From positions 1-23,427 of the forward strand of contig DITW01000079.1 in the NCBI GenBank assembly GCA_002422945.1: a stretch of 23,427 nt of DNA, in the 5' to 3' direction. The DNA is from Sphingomonadales bacterium UBA6174 (GTDB lineage: Bacteria; Pseudomonadota; Alphaproteobacteria; Sphingomonadales; Sphingomonadaceae). The number at the start of each line of letters is the position of its first letter. The first letter of the stretch is position 1. A program made the translations under genes and the position numbers. The notes below the pieces were generated by a model. The model ran no database searches and was not told where the DNA came from. It saw nothing but the letters and a program-made list of their open reading frames with translations. Below, piece by piece: positions 6,499 through 14,955 of this stretch.

Positions 6499-8334
6499 TT
6501 ATTTCTTGTCGGTGTCGAACAGGCTGGCGAGTTGTTCGACCATCGTACCGCCCAATTGTTCGGCGTCCATGATCGTTACGGCGCGCTGATAATAGCGCGT
6601 CACATCATGGCCGATGCCGATGGCGCAGAGTTCGACCGGCGAGCGGTTTTCGATCCAGGCGATCACCTGCCGTAAATGGCGTTCGAGATAGGCCCCATTG
6701 TTGACGGACAGGGTCGAATCATCGACCGGTGCGCCATCGGAGATGACCATCAGGATTTTGCGTTCCTCGCGCCGGGTGATCATCCGATTATGCGCCCAGA
6801 GCAGGGCTTCGCCGTCGATATTTTCCTTCAACAGCCCTTCGCGCATCATCAGGCCGAGCGAATTGCGCGCGCGGCGATAGGGTTCGTCGGCTTGCTTGTA
6901 GATGATGTGGCGCAGGTCGTTGAGGCGACCGGGCGTGTTGGGACGACCGGCGGCGAGCCATTTTTCACGGCTTTGCCCGCCCTTCCATGCGCGGGTGGTG
7001 AAGCCGAGAATTTCGGTTTTCACGCCGCAGCGTTCGAGTGTGCGGGCCATGATGTCGGCACTGATCGCGGCGATCGAGATCGGGCGACCGCGCATCGAGC
7101 CGCTATTGTCGATCAACAAGGTCACGACGGTGTCGCGGAAATTGGTTTCCTGTTCGATCTTATAGCTTAATGAATGGCCGGGGCTGGTGACGATGCGGGC
7201 GAGGCGCGCCGCGTCGATGATGCCTTCTTCCTGATCGAAATCCCAACTGCGCGATTGCTGCGCCATCAAGCGCCTTTGCAGCCTGTTGGCGAGTTTGGTC
7301 ACCGCGCCTTGCAGATGGACAAGCTGTTGATCGAGATAGGCGCGCAGCCGGGTCAGTTCCTCGGCCTCGCATAATTCGGTGGCGGCGATTTCTTCGTCGA
7401 ACGCGGTGGTGAAGGCCGTGTAATCGAAATCGGGCGCTAGATCGGACAAGGGCCGGTTGGGCCGAACCGGCATCATGCCCTCTTCGCCATCGTCGCCCGA
7501 TTCGGCGTCCGTGTCGTCGGGCATGTCTTCGTCGCGCTGTTCGAACTCGCCTTCGTCGCCGTCGCTATCGATCGGTTCGGCGCGCATCTCCATCTGGCTG
7601 TCGGATGAACCGGCGTCGTCTTCGCTGTCGCGATCTTCTTCGCCTTCGGTCTCGTCGTCGCCGCCTTGCTGGTCCTGTTCTTCGGTCGGCTCCATCTCGT
7701 CGCTGGGCGCCTGTGTGAGGTCGAGATCCTGCAATAATTTGGCGGTGAGCTTGGCAAAGGCGGATTGATCGTCGAGCGCCGTGTCGAGCGCATCAAGGTC
7801 CTTGCCAGCCTTGTCTTCAATCCATTGGCGCACCAGCGCCAGAGCCGGTTCGGCGATGGCGGGCGGGGCATCGCCGGTTAGCCGTTCGCGCACCAAGAGG
7901 GAAAGGGCGGTGGCCAAGGGCACATCTTCGGCGCGTTGCGCGCGCACCAGCGGGTCTGAGCGCAAGCGCACATCGAGGGCATGGCCGAGATTGGCGCGCA
8001 CGCCTGCCATGTCGCGTGCGCCCAAGGCTTCGACCCGCGCGGTTTCGACGGCATCGAACACGGCGCGGGCGATCGGGTCGCTCGGGGCGGCGCGCAGGTG
8101 GAGGCCTGTGTCGTGATGGCGCAATTGCAGGGCCATGGCATCGGCAAAGCCGCGTGCTTCGGCGACCTGATCGGCAGGCAGCGAACGGGCGGGCAATGGC
8201 ACGCGCAGCACCTGCCCCACATGATGCGGTGCATCTGCGGTGAAGGCGACCTCAATTTCGGGTTCGTGCGCGATAGCCCTTGTCGCCCCGGTCAGGACGG
8301 ATTTGAAGCGATCGAGCGGCGTAATGTCTGCCAT
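6499..8334 (-). CDS. cobT: Cobaltochelatase CobT-like subunit
   Basis: A 611-residue protein from the ATG at 8334 (MADITPLDRFK); the frame allows ten more residues. An N-terminal CobT domain is followed by a very acidic Asp/Glu/Ser/Gln linker (about residues 213-288). The C-terminal von Willebrand A domain has the MIDAS motif LLIDNSGSMRG (Asp 409) and MVISDGAPVDD. In aerobic B12 synthesis CobT works with the AAA+ ATPase CobS and with CobN to insert cobalt into hydrogenobyrinate diamide. No cobS or other B12 gene is adjacent, which is unusual because cobS and cobT are often paired. A role with a distant CobS, or another AAA/VWA chaperone function, cannot be separated here. It is monocistronic in this view, with no strong ribosome site. 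Confidence 0.9.
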   Translation of the reverse strand: MADITPLDRFKSVLTGATRAIAHEPEIEVAFTADAPHHVGQVLRVPLPARSLPADQVAEARGFADAMALQLRHHDTGLHLRAAPSDPIARAVFDAVETARVEALGARDMAGVRANLGHALDVRLRSDPLVRAQRAEDVPLATALSLLVRERLTGDAPPAIAEPALALVRQWIEDKAGKDLDALDTALDDQSAFAKLTAKLLQDLDLTQAPSDEMEPTEEQDQQGGDDETEGEEDRDSEDDAGSSDSQMEMRAEPIDSDGDEGEFEQRDEDMPDDTDAESGDDGEEGMMPVRPNRPLSDLAPDFDYTAFTTAFDEEIAATELCEAEELTRLRAYLDQQLVHLQGAVTKLANRLQRRLMAQQSRSWDFDQEEGIIDAARLARIVTSPGHSLSYKIEQETNFRDTVVTLLIDNSGSMRGRPISIAAISADIMARTLERCGVKTEILGFTTRAWKGGQSREKWLAAGRPNTPGRLNDLRHIIYKQADEPYRRARNSLGLMMREGLLKENIDGEALLWAHNRMITRREERKILMVISDGAPVDDSTLSVNNGAYLERHLRQVIAWIENRSPVELCAIGIGHDVTRYYQRAVTIMDAEQLGGTMVEQLASLFDTDKK

Positions 8335-8459
8335 GATGGATTTGCCATAAAGGCGCTTTTGCATTTGTCCAAGCGTTGAAGTGACAAACTTCGGATGTGG
8401 GGGCGGAAATCTTTGACCGGGGGCTGTCGGCGCGCGCGGAGAATGCTTAAGAGAATGTT

Positions 8460-8505
8460 TGTCAATTGCTGCGACAAGACCAAGAGATTGTCGGAATTTT
8501 TGACA
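8460..8505. promoter_or_regulatory. Two TGTC-N9-GACA inverted motifs upstream of the exosortase glycosyltransferase
   Basis: TGTC-N9-GACA occurs at 8460-8476 and again at 8489-8505, centres 29 bp apart, in the 200-bp gap between cobT and the divergent glycosyltransferase gene. Repeated symmetric half-sites suggest a dimeric regulator. No convincing -24/-12 sigma-54 promoter was found next to them, so linking them to PrsR is speculative. Confidence 0.35.
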
Positions 8506-8533
8506 CAGGAGTAGATTAAAGGGTGGGTACCGC

Positions 8534-9922
8534 GTGATCAGGTTGTTTAAACATTATATCCCCCATGCCGTGCTGTTGCTGGGGTTGGTGGACCTGCTCG
8601 CGTTGTTTTTTGCCGCCGAAGGTGGCTGGATCATCCGATATTGGCATGTGCCGGATGCGCTTGGGCCATTTCAGGCGCGTTTGATCCCCAATCTTTCCTT
8701 TGCTGTGGCGCTGCAATTCGCGATGATTGCGGTCGGCTGTTATGGCACGGATGCGCTGCAATCCCTGCGCTTTGCGATATCGCGATTGTTGGTGGCGATT
8801 TCGTTGGGGATTATCCTGTTGGCGCTGCTGTTGCTCGCCGTGCCGATGGTGGAATTATGGCGTTCGGTGTCGGTGATTGCCATGGCCCTTGCCTTTGGCA
8901 TGTTGGTATGTGTGCGGTTGATGCTGGGGCGGTTGCTGGGTGGCGAGGCGTTCAAGCGGCGGTTGCTAGTGTTGGGCGCGGGGCCGCGGGCCGCGCGGAT
9001 CGAGGAAGTGGCGAAGCGACCGGGCGCGGGGTTTTCTGTCACCGGCTATGTCGCGATGAATGATGGGCCGCAGGAAATTGCCTGGGCGATCAACCGACGC
9101 GATATCGAGAGTCTGGCCGATCATGTGGTGCGGCTGCGCGCGAGCGAGGTCGTGCTGGCGCTGGAAGAACGGCGCAATGCGTTGCCGCTGGCGGATCTGT
9201 TGCGGATCAAGACGACAGGCGTGCATGTCAATGAATTATCGACGTTCATGGAGCGTGAAACCGGGCGGATCGAGCTTGATAGCATCAATCCGAGCTGGTT
9301 GATTTTCTCCGATGGCTTTTCATCGGGGCGGCGTTTGTCCGGCATTGCCAAGCGATTGTTCGATATTGTCGCGAGTGGGTTGTTATTGGTGGCGACTGCG
9401 CCGTTGATCCTTTTGTGTGCCGTCTTGGTGCGGCTGGAAAGCCCCGGCGGGGCGTTTTATCGGCAGCAGCGGATCGGGTTGTTTGGCGTGCCGTTCAACA
9501 TCATCAAGCTGCGATCGATGCGCCAAGATGCCGAGGTCGGGGGCGAGGCGGTCTGGGCGCAGGCGAATGATCCGCGCATCACCAGAGTGGGGGCGCTGTT
9601 GCGGATGACGCGGATCGACGAATTGCCACAGGCGTGGAGCGTGCTGAAGGGCGAGATGAGCTTTGTCGGCCCGCGACCCGAACGGCCCAGTTTCGTGGCC
9701 GATCTTGAAAGCAAGATCGCTTATTATGCCGAGCGCCATATGGTGAAGCCGGGGATTACCGGTTGGGCGCAGATCAATTACCCTTATGGCGCGTCGATCA
9801 AGGATGCGCGGGCCAAGCTGGAATATGATCTTTATTATGCCAAGAATTACACGCCGTTTCTTGATGTGCTGATATTGTTGCAAACGGTGCGCGTGGTGCT
9901 TTGGCCGGAGGGGGTGCGATGA
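8534..9922 (+). CDS. XrtA/PEP-CTERM system polyprenyl-phosphate sugar transferase (TIGR03013-like)
   Basis: A 462-residue membrane glycosyltransferase. Residues 1-140 have about four or five hydrophobic segments (opening MIRLFKHYIPHAVLLLGLVD, typical of this subfamily). A Rossmann-like domain (VLGAGPRAARIEEV) follows, with a conserved WLIFSDGF stretch. The C-terminal bacterial sugar transferase domain from about residue 275 contains KRLFDIVAS, RQQRIGLFG, KLRSMRQDAE, TRIDELPQ, FVGPRPERP and KPGITGWAQI. It would transfer the first sugar phosphate to undecaprenyl phosphate to start an exopolysaccharide. The start is GTG 8534. It overlaps prsK by 4 nt. The export and other glycosyltransferase genes usual for this locus are not in the window. 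Confidence 0.9.
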   Translation: MIRLFKHYIPHAVLLLGLVDLLALFFAAEGGWIIRYWHVPDALGPFQARLIPNLSFAVALQFAMIAVGCYGTDALQSLRFAISRLLVAISLGIILLALLLLAVPMVELWRSVSVIAMALAFGMLVCVRLMLGRLLGGEAFKRRLLVLGAGPRAARIEEVAKRPGAGFSVTGYVAMNDGPQEIAWAINRRDIESLADHVVRLRASEVVLALEERRNALPLADLLRIKTTGVHVNELSTFMERETGRIELDSINPSWLIFSDGFSSGRRLSGIAKRLFDIVASGLLLVATAPLILLCAVLVRLESPGGAFYRQQRIGLFGVPFNIIKLRSMRQDAEVGGEAVWAQANDPRITRVGALLRMTRIDELPQAWSVLKGEMSFVGPRPERPSFVADLESKIAYYAERHMVKPGITGWAQINYPYGASIKDARAKLEYDLYYAKNYTPFLDVLILLQTVRVVLWPEGVR

Positions 9923-12042
9923 TGACGGCGGCGTTTGTCAGCCTGTGGACCCATGCGCTGGCGTCCGTTGCCTTTGCAATGCTGGCGTTGTGGCAGGCAG
10001 GGCGGCCCATACAGGCGGCGCGGGGATGGGTGTTGGCATTGGCCTTTGCGCTGACATCTGTCTGGGCGCTGACTATTTCGGTGTTCGGGCCATATTCATT
10101 GGCTGCGATCATGCTGGAATCGTTCCGCAACATGGGATGGCTTGGTTTCATGCTGGTGTTGTTTTTGCATGGGCATCGCGGGCCGCAGCGACGCGCGGTG
10201 ATCGCGGTCTATGCCACTTTGTGCATCGTCGCGGCGGTGGCCGTGCCGGTGTTGGTGTCGTTTAACGCCCAGCCTGGCGCCAGCCATGTGTCGGAGACGC
10301 TGTTTTATTCCGGCACTGCGCTACGGATGATCTTTGCGGTCGGGGCGCTGTTGCTGGTGCATAATCTCTATACCGCCACCTCGCCCGATGGGCGCTGGGG
10401 GATGTTGATGCCGGTCGTCGCGTTGGCGGGGATGTGGATGTATGATCTCAATATCTACACCACGACCTATTTGACCCATCAATTGTCGCCGATGCTGTTT
10501 GCGATGCGCGGCATGATCATGGTGATGCTGGTGCCGTTGTTCGTGTTGGCGGCGCGGCGCAACCGGATGTGGAAGCTGCAATTGTCGCGTCGCCTGACGT
10601 TTCAGTCCTTGTCGCTGGTAGCCATTGGTTTTTACCTGATTTGCATGGCGATTGCGACCCGCGCGATTGAGGCGGTGGGGGGGACGCGTGCCGAGATCGG
10701 TCAGATTACAGTCGTGTTTGGCATGTCGGTGGTGGCGCTGGTGCTGTTGCCATCGGGGCGGGTGCGGGCGTGGTTGAAGGTGAAAATCGCCAAGCATTTC
10801 TTTCGCCATCGCTATGATTATCGCGAGGAGTGGCTGCGATTTACCCGGACGTTATCCAGCCCCGGGGAGAGCGAGGAGCCGATTGCCGAGCGCGTGATCC
10901 GGGCGATTGCCGATATCATGGAATCGCCGGGCGGCGCATTGTTCATGCCGGACGATGCGGGCCGGTTGAAACTCGCGGCGCGGCGCAATTGGGGCGGCCT
11001 TGCCGATGAGGATTTTGGCGACGCGGTAAAGATGAGCGCATGGCTGGAAGACACCGGGCGGGTGATTGAATTCGGCGCATTGCGCGATCCGCGCGACGAT
11101 GGCTATGCGGATGATGGTGTCGATGCTGTGCCGGGGCGGTTGGTGGAAGAGCAACTGGCATGGGCGGGTGTGCCGTTGATCCATGGCGACCGCTTGTTCG
11201 GTCTGGTGGTGGTGCAGTCGCCCTTGGTCGACCGTGCGCTTGATTGGGAAGATTTCGATCTGCTCAAGATCGTTGGCCGGCAGGCGGCGAGCTATTTGGC
11301 CGAGGCGCAGGGGCAGGAGGCCCTTTCAGATGCGCGGCGCTTTGATGAGTTCAACCGTCGATTTGCGTTCATCATGCATGACATCAAGAATCTGGTCAGC
11401 CAGTTGAGCCTGTTGGCGCGCAATGCGGAGCGCCATGCGGATAATCCGGCATTCAGGGCGGATATGATCGCGACGATTCGCGCATCGGTCGACAAGATGA
11501 ATGACATGTTGGCACGGCTTTCCCAGCATCACCAATCCCGGGCGGATGAGCCGCGCTCTCTGCCGGTAAAGACGTTGGTGGCGCAGATATTGGCGCCCAA
11601 GCAGGCGGTGGCACCGGTTATCTTCGAGGCCATGGACGAGGTTGATGTGATCGTCGATCCGGCGCGGCTGGAGCAGGCGTTGCTGCATCTGGTGCAAAAT
11701 GGGCTGGATGCCAGTCCGGCAGATGGCGCGGTGTCTGTCAGTATCAAGGCGGCGGGCGAGATGGTGCGGATTGAGGTGCGTGACGAGGGCTGTGGCATGA
11801 CGGCGGAATTTATCCGGACGCGATTGTTCAAGCCTTTTGCCTCGACCAAGGAAAATGGGTTCGGCATTGGCGCCTTTGAAGCGCGCAGCCTGATTCAGGC
11901 GATGGGGGGGCGGATCGAGGTGGAAAGCCAGCCGGACAAGGGCAGTTGCTTTGCGATTTTATTGCCGCTGGCCCAAGAGACGGGCGATGCGGATGAGGCG
12001 GTGATCATGAGTGAAATTTCAAGCGGAAAGATGGTGGCCTGA
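9919..12042 (+). CDS. prsK: XrtA/PEP-CTERM system histidine kinase PrsK
   Basis: A 707-residue sensor kinase from ATG 9919, which overlaps the previous stop (ATGA) and has a purine-rich ribosome site ggagggg. The N-terminal 290 residues hold about eight hydrophobic helices. A GAF-like domain (ESPGGALFMPDDAGRLKLAAR to QAASYLAEAQGQ) follows. The DHp helix carries the phospho-acceptor in FIMHDIKNLVSQL (His 487). The ATPase domain has the N box LVQNGLDASP, G1 VRDEGCGM, F box LFKPFASTKENGFGIG and a final GGRIEVES. The order of domains and the HDIKN H-box fit the PEP-CTERM kinase family. It should phosphorylate PrsR, encoded next with a 1-nt overlap. The signal it senses is unknown. Confidence 0.92.
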   Translation: MMTAAFVSLWTHALASVAFAMLALWQAGRPIQAARGWVLALAFALTSVWALTISVFGPYSLAAIMLESFRNMGWLGFMLVLFLHGHRGPQRRAVIAVYATLCIVAAVAVPVLVSFNAQPGASHVSETLFYSGTALRMIFAVGALLLVHNLYTATSPDGRWGMLMPVVALAGMWMYDLNIYTTTYLTHQLSPMLFAMRGMIMVMLVPLFVLAARRNRMWKLQLSRRLTFQSLSLVAIGFYLICMAIATRAIEAVGGTRAEIGQITVVFGMSVVALVLLPSGRVRAWLKVKIAKHFFRHRYDYREEWLRFTRTLSSPGESEEPIAERVIRAIADIMESPGGALFMPDDAGRLKLAARRNWGGLADEDFGDAVKMSAWLEDTGRVIEFGALRDPRDDGYADDGVDAVPGRLVEEQLAWAGVPLIHGDRLFGLVVVQSPLVDRALDWEDFDLLKIVGRQAASYLAEAQGQEALSDARRFDEFNRRFAFIMHDIKNLVSQLSLLARNAERHADNPAFRADMIATIRASVDKMNDMLARLSQHHQSRADEPRSLPVKTLVAQILAPKQAVAPVIFEAMDEVDVIVDPARLEQALLHLVQNGLDASPADGAVSVSIKAAGEMVRIEVRDEGCGMTAEFIRTRLFKPFASTKENGFGIGAFEARSLIQAMGGRIEVESQPDKGSCFAILLPLAQETGDADEAVIMSEISSGKMVA

Positions 12043-13409
12043 TGTCGGAGATCCGACCGAAATTGTTGATCATCGAGGATGATGAGGGGCTGCAGCGCCA
12101 ATTGCGCTGGGCCTATGAGGATTATGACGTGGTGATTGCCGGGACCCGCGCGGCGGCGATTGATGCGTTGCGGGCGGAAGAGCCGGCGGTGGTGACGCTG
12201 GACCTTGGCCTGCCGCCCGATCCGGATGGGACGAGCGAAGGCTTTGCCACGCTCGCGGAAATTCTGGCGCTGAAGCCCGATACCAAGGTGATCGTCGCGA
12301 GCGGCCATGGCGCGCGTGAGAGCGCCTTGCGGGCGATTGCGGGCGGGGCCTATGATTTTTATCAGAAGCCAGTCGATATTGATGAACTCGGCTTGATCGT
12401 GCGCCGTGCGTTTCATTTGCATGGGATTGAAGCCGAGAATGAGCGGCTGGCGCAGATGGGCGGCGGGGATGTGACGGTGCTGGGCGGGATGATCACGGCC
12501 GCGCCGGAAATGTTGAAGGTCGTGCGGACGATTGAACGGGTCGCCCCTGCGGATGTGTCGGTGATGCTGTTGGGGGCGTCCGGGACCGGCAAGGAGCTGT
12601 TGGCCAAGGGCGTGCATGACAGTTCCAAGCGGCGTAAGGGCCCGTTTATCGCGATCAATTGCGCGGCGATCCCCGAAAATCTGTTGGAAGCGGAGTTGTT
12701 CGGCTACGAAAAGGGCGCGTTTACCGGGGCAATCAAGACCACCGAGGGCAAGGTGGAATTGGCCGAGGGTGGCACGTTGTTCCTTGATGAAGTCGGCGAT
12801 ATTCCGTTGCCGGTGCAGGTGAAATTGCTGCGGTTCCTGCAAGAGCGGGTGATCGACCGGATTGGCGGGCGCAAGCCGATTGCGGTCGATACGCGGATCG
12901 TGTGCGCGACCCATCGCAATCTGGATGAGATGATCGCGGCTGGGACGTTTCGCGAGGATCTGTATTATCGGTTGGCCGAGATTGTGGTGAAGATTCCAAA
13001 TCTGGCTGAACGTCATGGCGATGTGACGTTGTTGGCGAAGCATTTCGTCAGCCGCTTTGCGCGTGAGATGAATCCGCAGGTCAAGGGGCTGGCCCCGGAT
13101 GCGTTGTCGATCCTGAATGATTGGGGCTGGCCGGGCAATGTCCGCGAGCTTGAAAATCGGATGAAGCGGGCAGTCATCATGGCGGATGGCAAATTGTTGA
13201 CGGCAGCCGATCTTGACCTTGAGGGGCGCGAAGGGGCGGGTGAGTTGTTGAACCTCAAAGCCGCGCGCGAGCTCGCGGATCGCCGAGCGATGCGGCAGGC
13301 GATTGCGCGGTGCGAGGGCAATGTATCGGCGGCGGCCAAGCTGCTTGGCATCAGTCGTCCGACTTTGTACGATTTGATGAAGCAATATGGGATGCACGCG
13401 GACGGGTGA
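12042..13409 (+). CDS. prsR: PEP-CTERM-box response regulator PrsR (sigma-54 activator)
   Basis: A 455-residue NtrC-type regulator. The receiver domain has the acidic pocket IEDDE, phospho-acceptor Asp 54 in VTLDLGLPP and Lys 109 in YQKPVD. The AAA+ domain has Walker A GASGTGKE (178-185), the sigma-54 contact loop GAFTGA (225-230), Walker B GGTLFLDEVGD and WPGNVRELEN. The C-terminal Fis-type helix-turn-helix is NVSAAAKLLGISRPTLYDLM. It would bind enhancer sites and activate RpoN-dependent transcription of PEP-CTERM substrate genes. The start ATG shares one base with the prsK stop (TGATG), so the pair is coupled. In related loci this pair governs exopolysaccharide and PEP-CTERM protein expression; no target gene is visible in the window. 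Confidence 0.94.
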   Translation: MSEIRPKLLIIEDDEGLQRQLRWAYEDYDVVIAGTRAAAIDALRAEEPAVVTLDLGLPPDPDGTSEGFATLAEILALKPDTKVIVASGHGARESALRAIAGGAYDFYQKPVDIDELGLIVRRAFHLHGIEAENERLAQMGGGDVTVLGGMITAAPEMLKVVRTIERVAPADVSVMLLGASGTGKELLAKGVHDSSKRRKGPFIAINCAAIPENLLEAELFGYEKGAFTGAIKTTEGKVELAEGGTLFLDEVGDIPLPVQVKLLRFLQERVIDRIGGRKPIAVDTRIVCATHRNLDEMIAAGTFREDLYYRLAEIVVKIPNLAERHGDVTLLAKHFVSRFAREMNPQVKGLAPDALSILNDWGWPGNVRELENRMKRAVIMADGKLLTAADLDLEGREGAGELLNLKAARELADRRAMRQAIARCEGNVSAAAKLLGISRPTLYDLMKQYGMHADG

Positions 13410-13452
13410 TACGCGCCGCCGGTTGATGCGTTCGGTTTGGGGAGGTTCGGAA

Positions 13453-14097
13453 ATGAAGTTATTTGGCAGCAGCTTTTCGCCTTTTGTCCGTAAGGTCATG
13501 GTCTATGCGGCGGAATGCGGGATCGCGCTGGATGTTGTGCCAGCAGGGCCGGATAGCGTTGATCCCGAATTTTTGACGGCGAGCCCGTTCAAGAAAATAC
13601 CGGCACTGCTGGATGAGGATTTCAGCTTGCCGGATTCTTCGGCGATCATTGCCTATCTCGATGCCAAATTTCCCGGCAGCGGCTTGATTTCGTCTGCGCC
13701 GCAAGACCGGGCAAGAACGATCTGGTTTGAGGAATATGCGGATTCGATGTTGGCTGCGGGCGTGTATGCGATATTTTTCAATCGCATCGTCGCGCCGAAA
13801 TTCATGAAAATTCCGGGTGATCAGGCGGTCGCGGACAATTTCGAGCGCGATAAATTGCCGGCCTTGATTGATTATCTTGAGGGTGTGGTGCCCGCATCTG
13901 GCTATCTGGTGGGGGATCGTTTCAGCCTTGCGGACATTGCGGTGGCATCGCCCTTTGTCAATTTTCAATATGCCGGGGTGAATTTGGATCCGGCACGTTG
14001 GCCCAAGGTGAATGCCTATTTGGCCAACATCCTTGCGCGGCCCAGTTTTGCGCCGATTATAGAGAAAGAGCGCAGAGTGTTGGCGAAGGTTGGCTGA
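13453..14097 (+). CDS. Glutathione S-transferase family protein
   Basis: A 214-residue cytosolic GST. The N-terminal thioredoxin fold opens MKLFGSSFSPFVRKVMVYAAE, where a Ser in SSFSPF is the likely thiol-activating residue, followed by KKIPALLDEDFSLPDSSAIIAYLD, which holds the cis-Pro and the Asp-Ser glutathione-binding pair. The C-terminal helical domain has the N-capping motif LVGDRFSLADIAVAS. The start ATG 13453 is set by ggagg 7 nt upstream; the frame extends further but into prsR. Its substrate is unknown. It lies between the exosortase regulators and the GTA remnant and is functionally unrelated to either as far as can be seen. Confidence 0.92.
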   Translation: MKLFGSSFSPFVRKVMVYAAECGIALDVVPAGPDSVDPEFLTASPFKKIPALLDEDFSLPDSSAIIAYLDAKFPGSGLISSAPQDRARTIWFEEYADSMLAAGVYAIFFNRIVAPKFMKIPGDQAVADNFERDKLPALIDYLEGVVPASGYLVGDRFSLADIAVASPFVNFQYAGVNLDPARWPKVNAYLANILARPSFAPIIEKERRVLAKVG

Positions 14098-14103
14098 GCA
14101 TAA

Positions 14104-14120
14104 ATAACCAGATGGGTTAT
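14104..14120. repeat. Short inverted repeat after the GST gene
   Basis: ATAACC-AGATG-GGTTAT, 6-bp arms with a 5-nt loop, lies 7 nt after the GST stop and 6 nt before a -35-like hexamer. It could be a weak transcription end or an operator; neither is demonstrated. Confidence 0.3.
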
Positions 14121-14126
14121 ATTTGC

Positions 14127-14155
14127 TTGACATCGTCACGCTGATTGGGTACATA
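14127..14155 (+). promoter_or_regulatory. Sigma-70-like promoter in front of the GTA remnant
   Basis: TTGACA at 14127-14132, a 17-nt spacer and TACATA at 14150-14155 match a housekeeping promoter closely. Predicted transcription would start near 14162, just before the truncated DUF2163 reading frame. It is the best promoter-like match that I noticed in the window. Confidence 0.5.
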
Positions 14156-14172
14156 ACAGGAACACTGAAGAA

Positions 14173-14952
14173 TTGCGAGCAGGGCCGGGGCCTTGGCGAT
14201 GGGGACACCTAGCGTCGAGGCTGACCTCGCATGACCGTGATCTGTGGCGCGATGGCCTGATGTATCGAGCGACGCCGGGGATCGTGCCGAGCGCGATCCA
14301 TCAGAAAAGCGGGATGGGCGTCGATACGATGGAGGTGACGGGCGCGCTATCCAGCGAGGCGGTACGCGAGGATGATTTGATCGCGGGGCGATGGGACGGG
14401 GCGCAATTATTGCTGTTTGCGATCGATTGGAGCGCGCCTGAGGGCGAGGCGTTGGTGATGGCGCGAGGCGAATTGGGCGAGGTGGCGATCAAGCAGGGCA
14501 GCTTTACGGTGGAGCTGCGCGGGCCGACATCGATATTGGAGCGGCCTGTGGTGGAGCTGACCTCGCCCGAATGTCGCGCGGCGCTGGGCGACCGGCGGTG
14601 CGGGGTGGACCCGGCGGGATTAACTGTACTGGCGCAGGTGTCGGGGGTGTCGGCCCATGATGTGTTTACGGTAACGGCAGTGCCGTCCAAGCCATTGGCC
14701 TATGGCCGGGTACGGTGGATGAGTGGCGCGAATACCGGGCTGGAAAGCGCAGTGCTCGCGGCGAATGGGGGGCAGATTACGTTGCGGGAGCCGCCACCTT
14801 TTGCGGTAGCGACGGGGGCGCGGTTGGAACTGATCGCGGGGTGCGACAAGCGTTTGGCCACTTGTCGATTTGCCTATGGCAATGTCGCGAATTTTCGGGG
14901 TGAACCGCATTTGCCGGGGAATGACCTGCTCACGCGTTATCCGGGGGCGTGA
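14173..14952 (+). CDS. DUF2163 GTA tail protein (gp13-like), N-terminally shortened
   Basis: The body matches the DUF2163/phage_BR0599 family of RcGTA-like tail proteins: TSHDRDLWRDGLMYRATPG, VDTMEVTGALSSEAV, DLIAGRWDGAQ, ELRGPTSILERPVVELTSPE, CRAALGDRRCGVD and the C-terminal CDKRLATCRFAYGNVANFRGE, with four cysteines that are likely conserved. In the family about 35-40 residues precede TSHDRDL; here only 17 do, from TTG 14173, and they look unlike the family apart from a possible WR. The frame is closed by a stop at 14128. The true start is therefore unclear and the gene is probably 5'-truncated at a deletion border. The NlpC/P60 gene follows after 3 nt. Expression and function are uncertain. 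Confidence 0.75.
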   Translation: MRAGPGPWRWGHLASRLTSHDRDLWRDGLMYRATPGIVPSAIHQKSGMGVDTMEVTGALSSEAVREDDLIAGRWDGAQLLLFAIDWSAPEGEALVMARGELGEVAIKQGSFTVELRGPTSILERPVVELTSPECRAALGDRRCGVDPAGLTVLAQVSGVSAHDVFTVTAVPSKPLAYGRVRWMSGANTGLESAVLAANGGQITLREPPPFAVATGARLELIAGCDKRLATCRFAYGNVANFRGEPHLPGNDLLTRYPGA

Positions 14953-14955
14953 ACG

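Noticed and set aside
8365..8533. Sigma-54 (-24/-12) promoter search before the glycosyltransferase gene
   Set aside because: No GG-N10-GC element with a convincing flank was found, despite the adjacent RpoN activator.
11895..13499. 534-codon minus-strand frame opposite prsR
   Set aside because: Composition is rich in Arg, His and Gln with no domain, and it covers the well-conserved PrsR frame.
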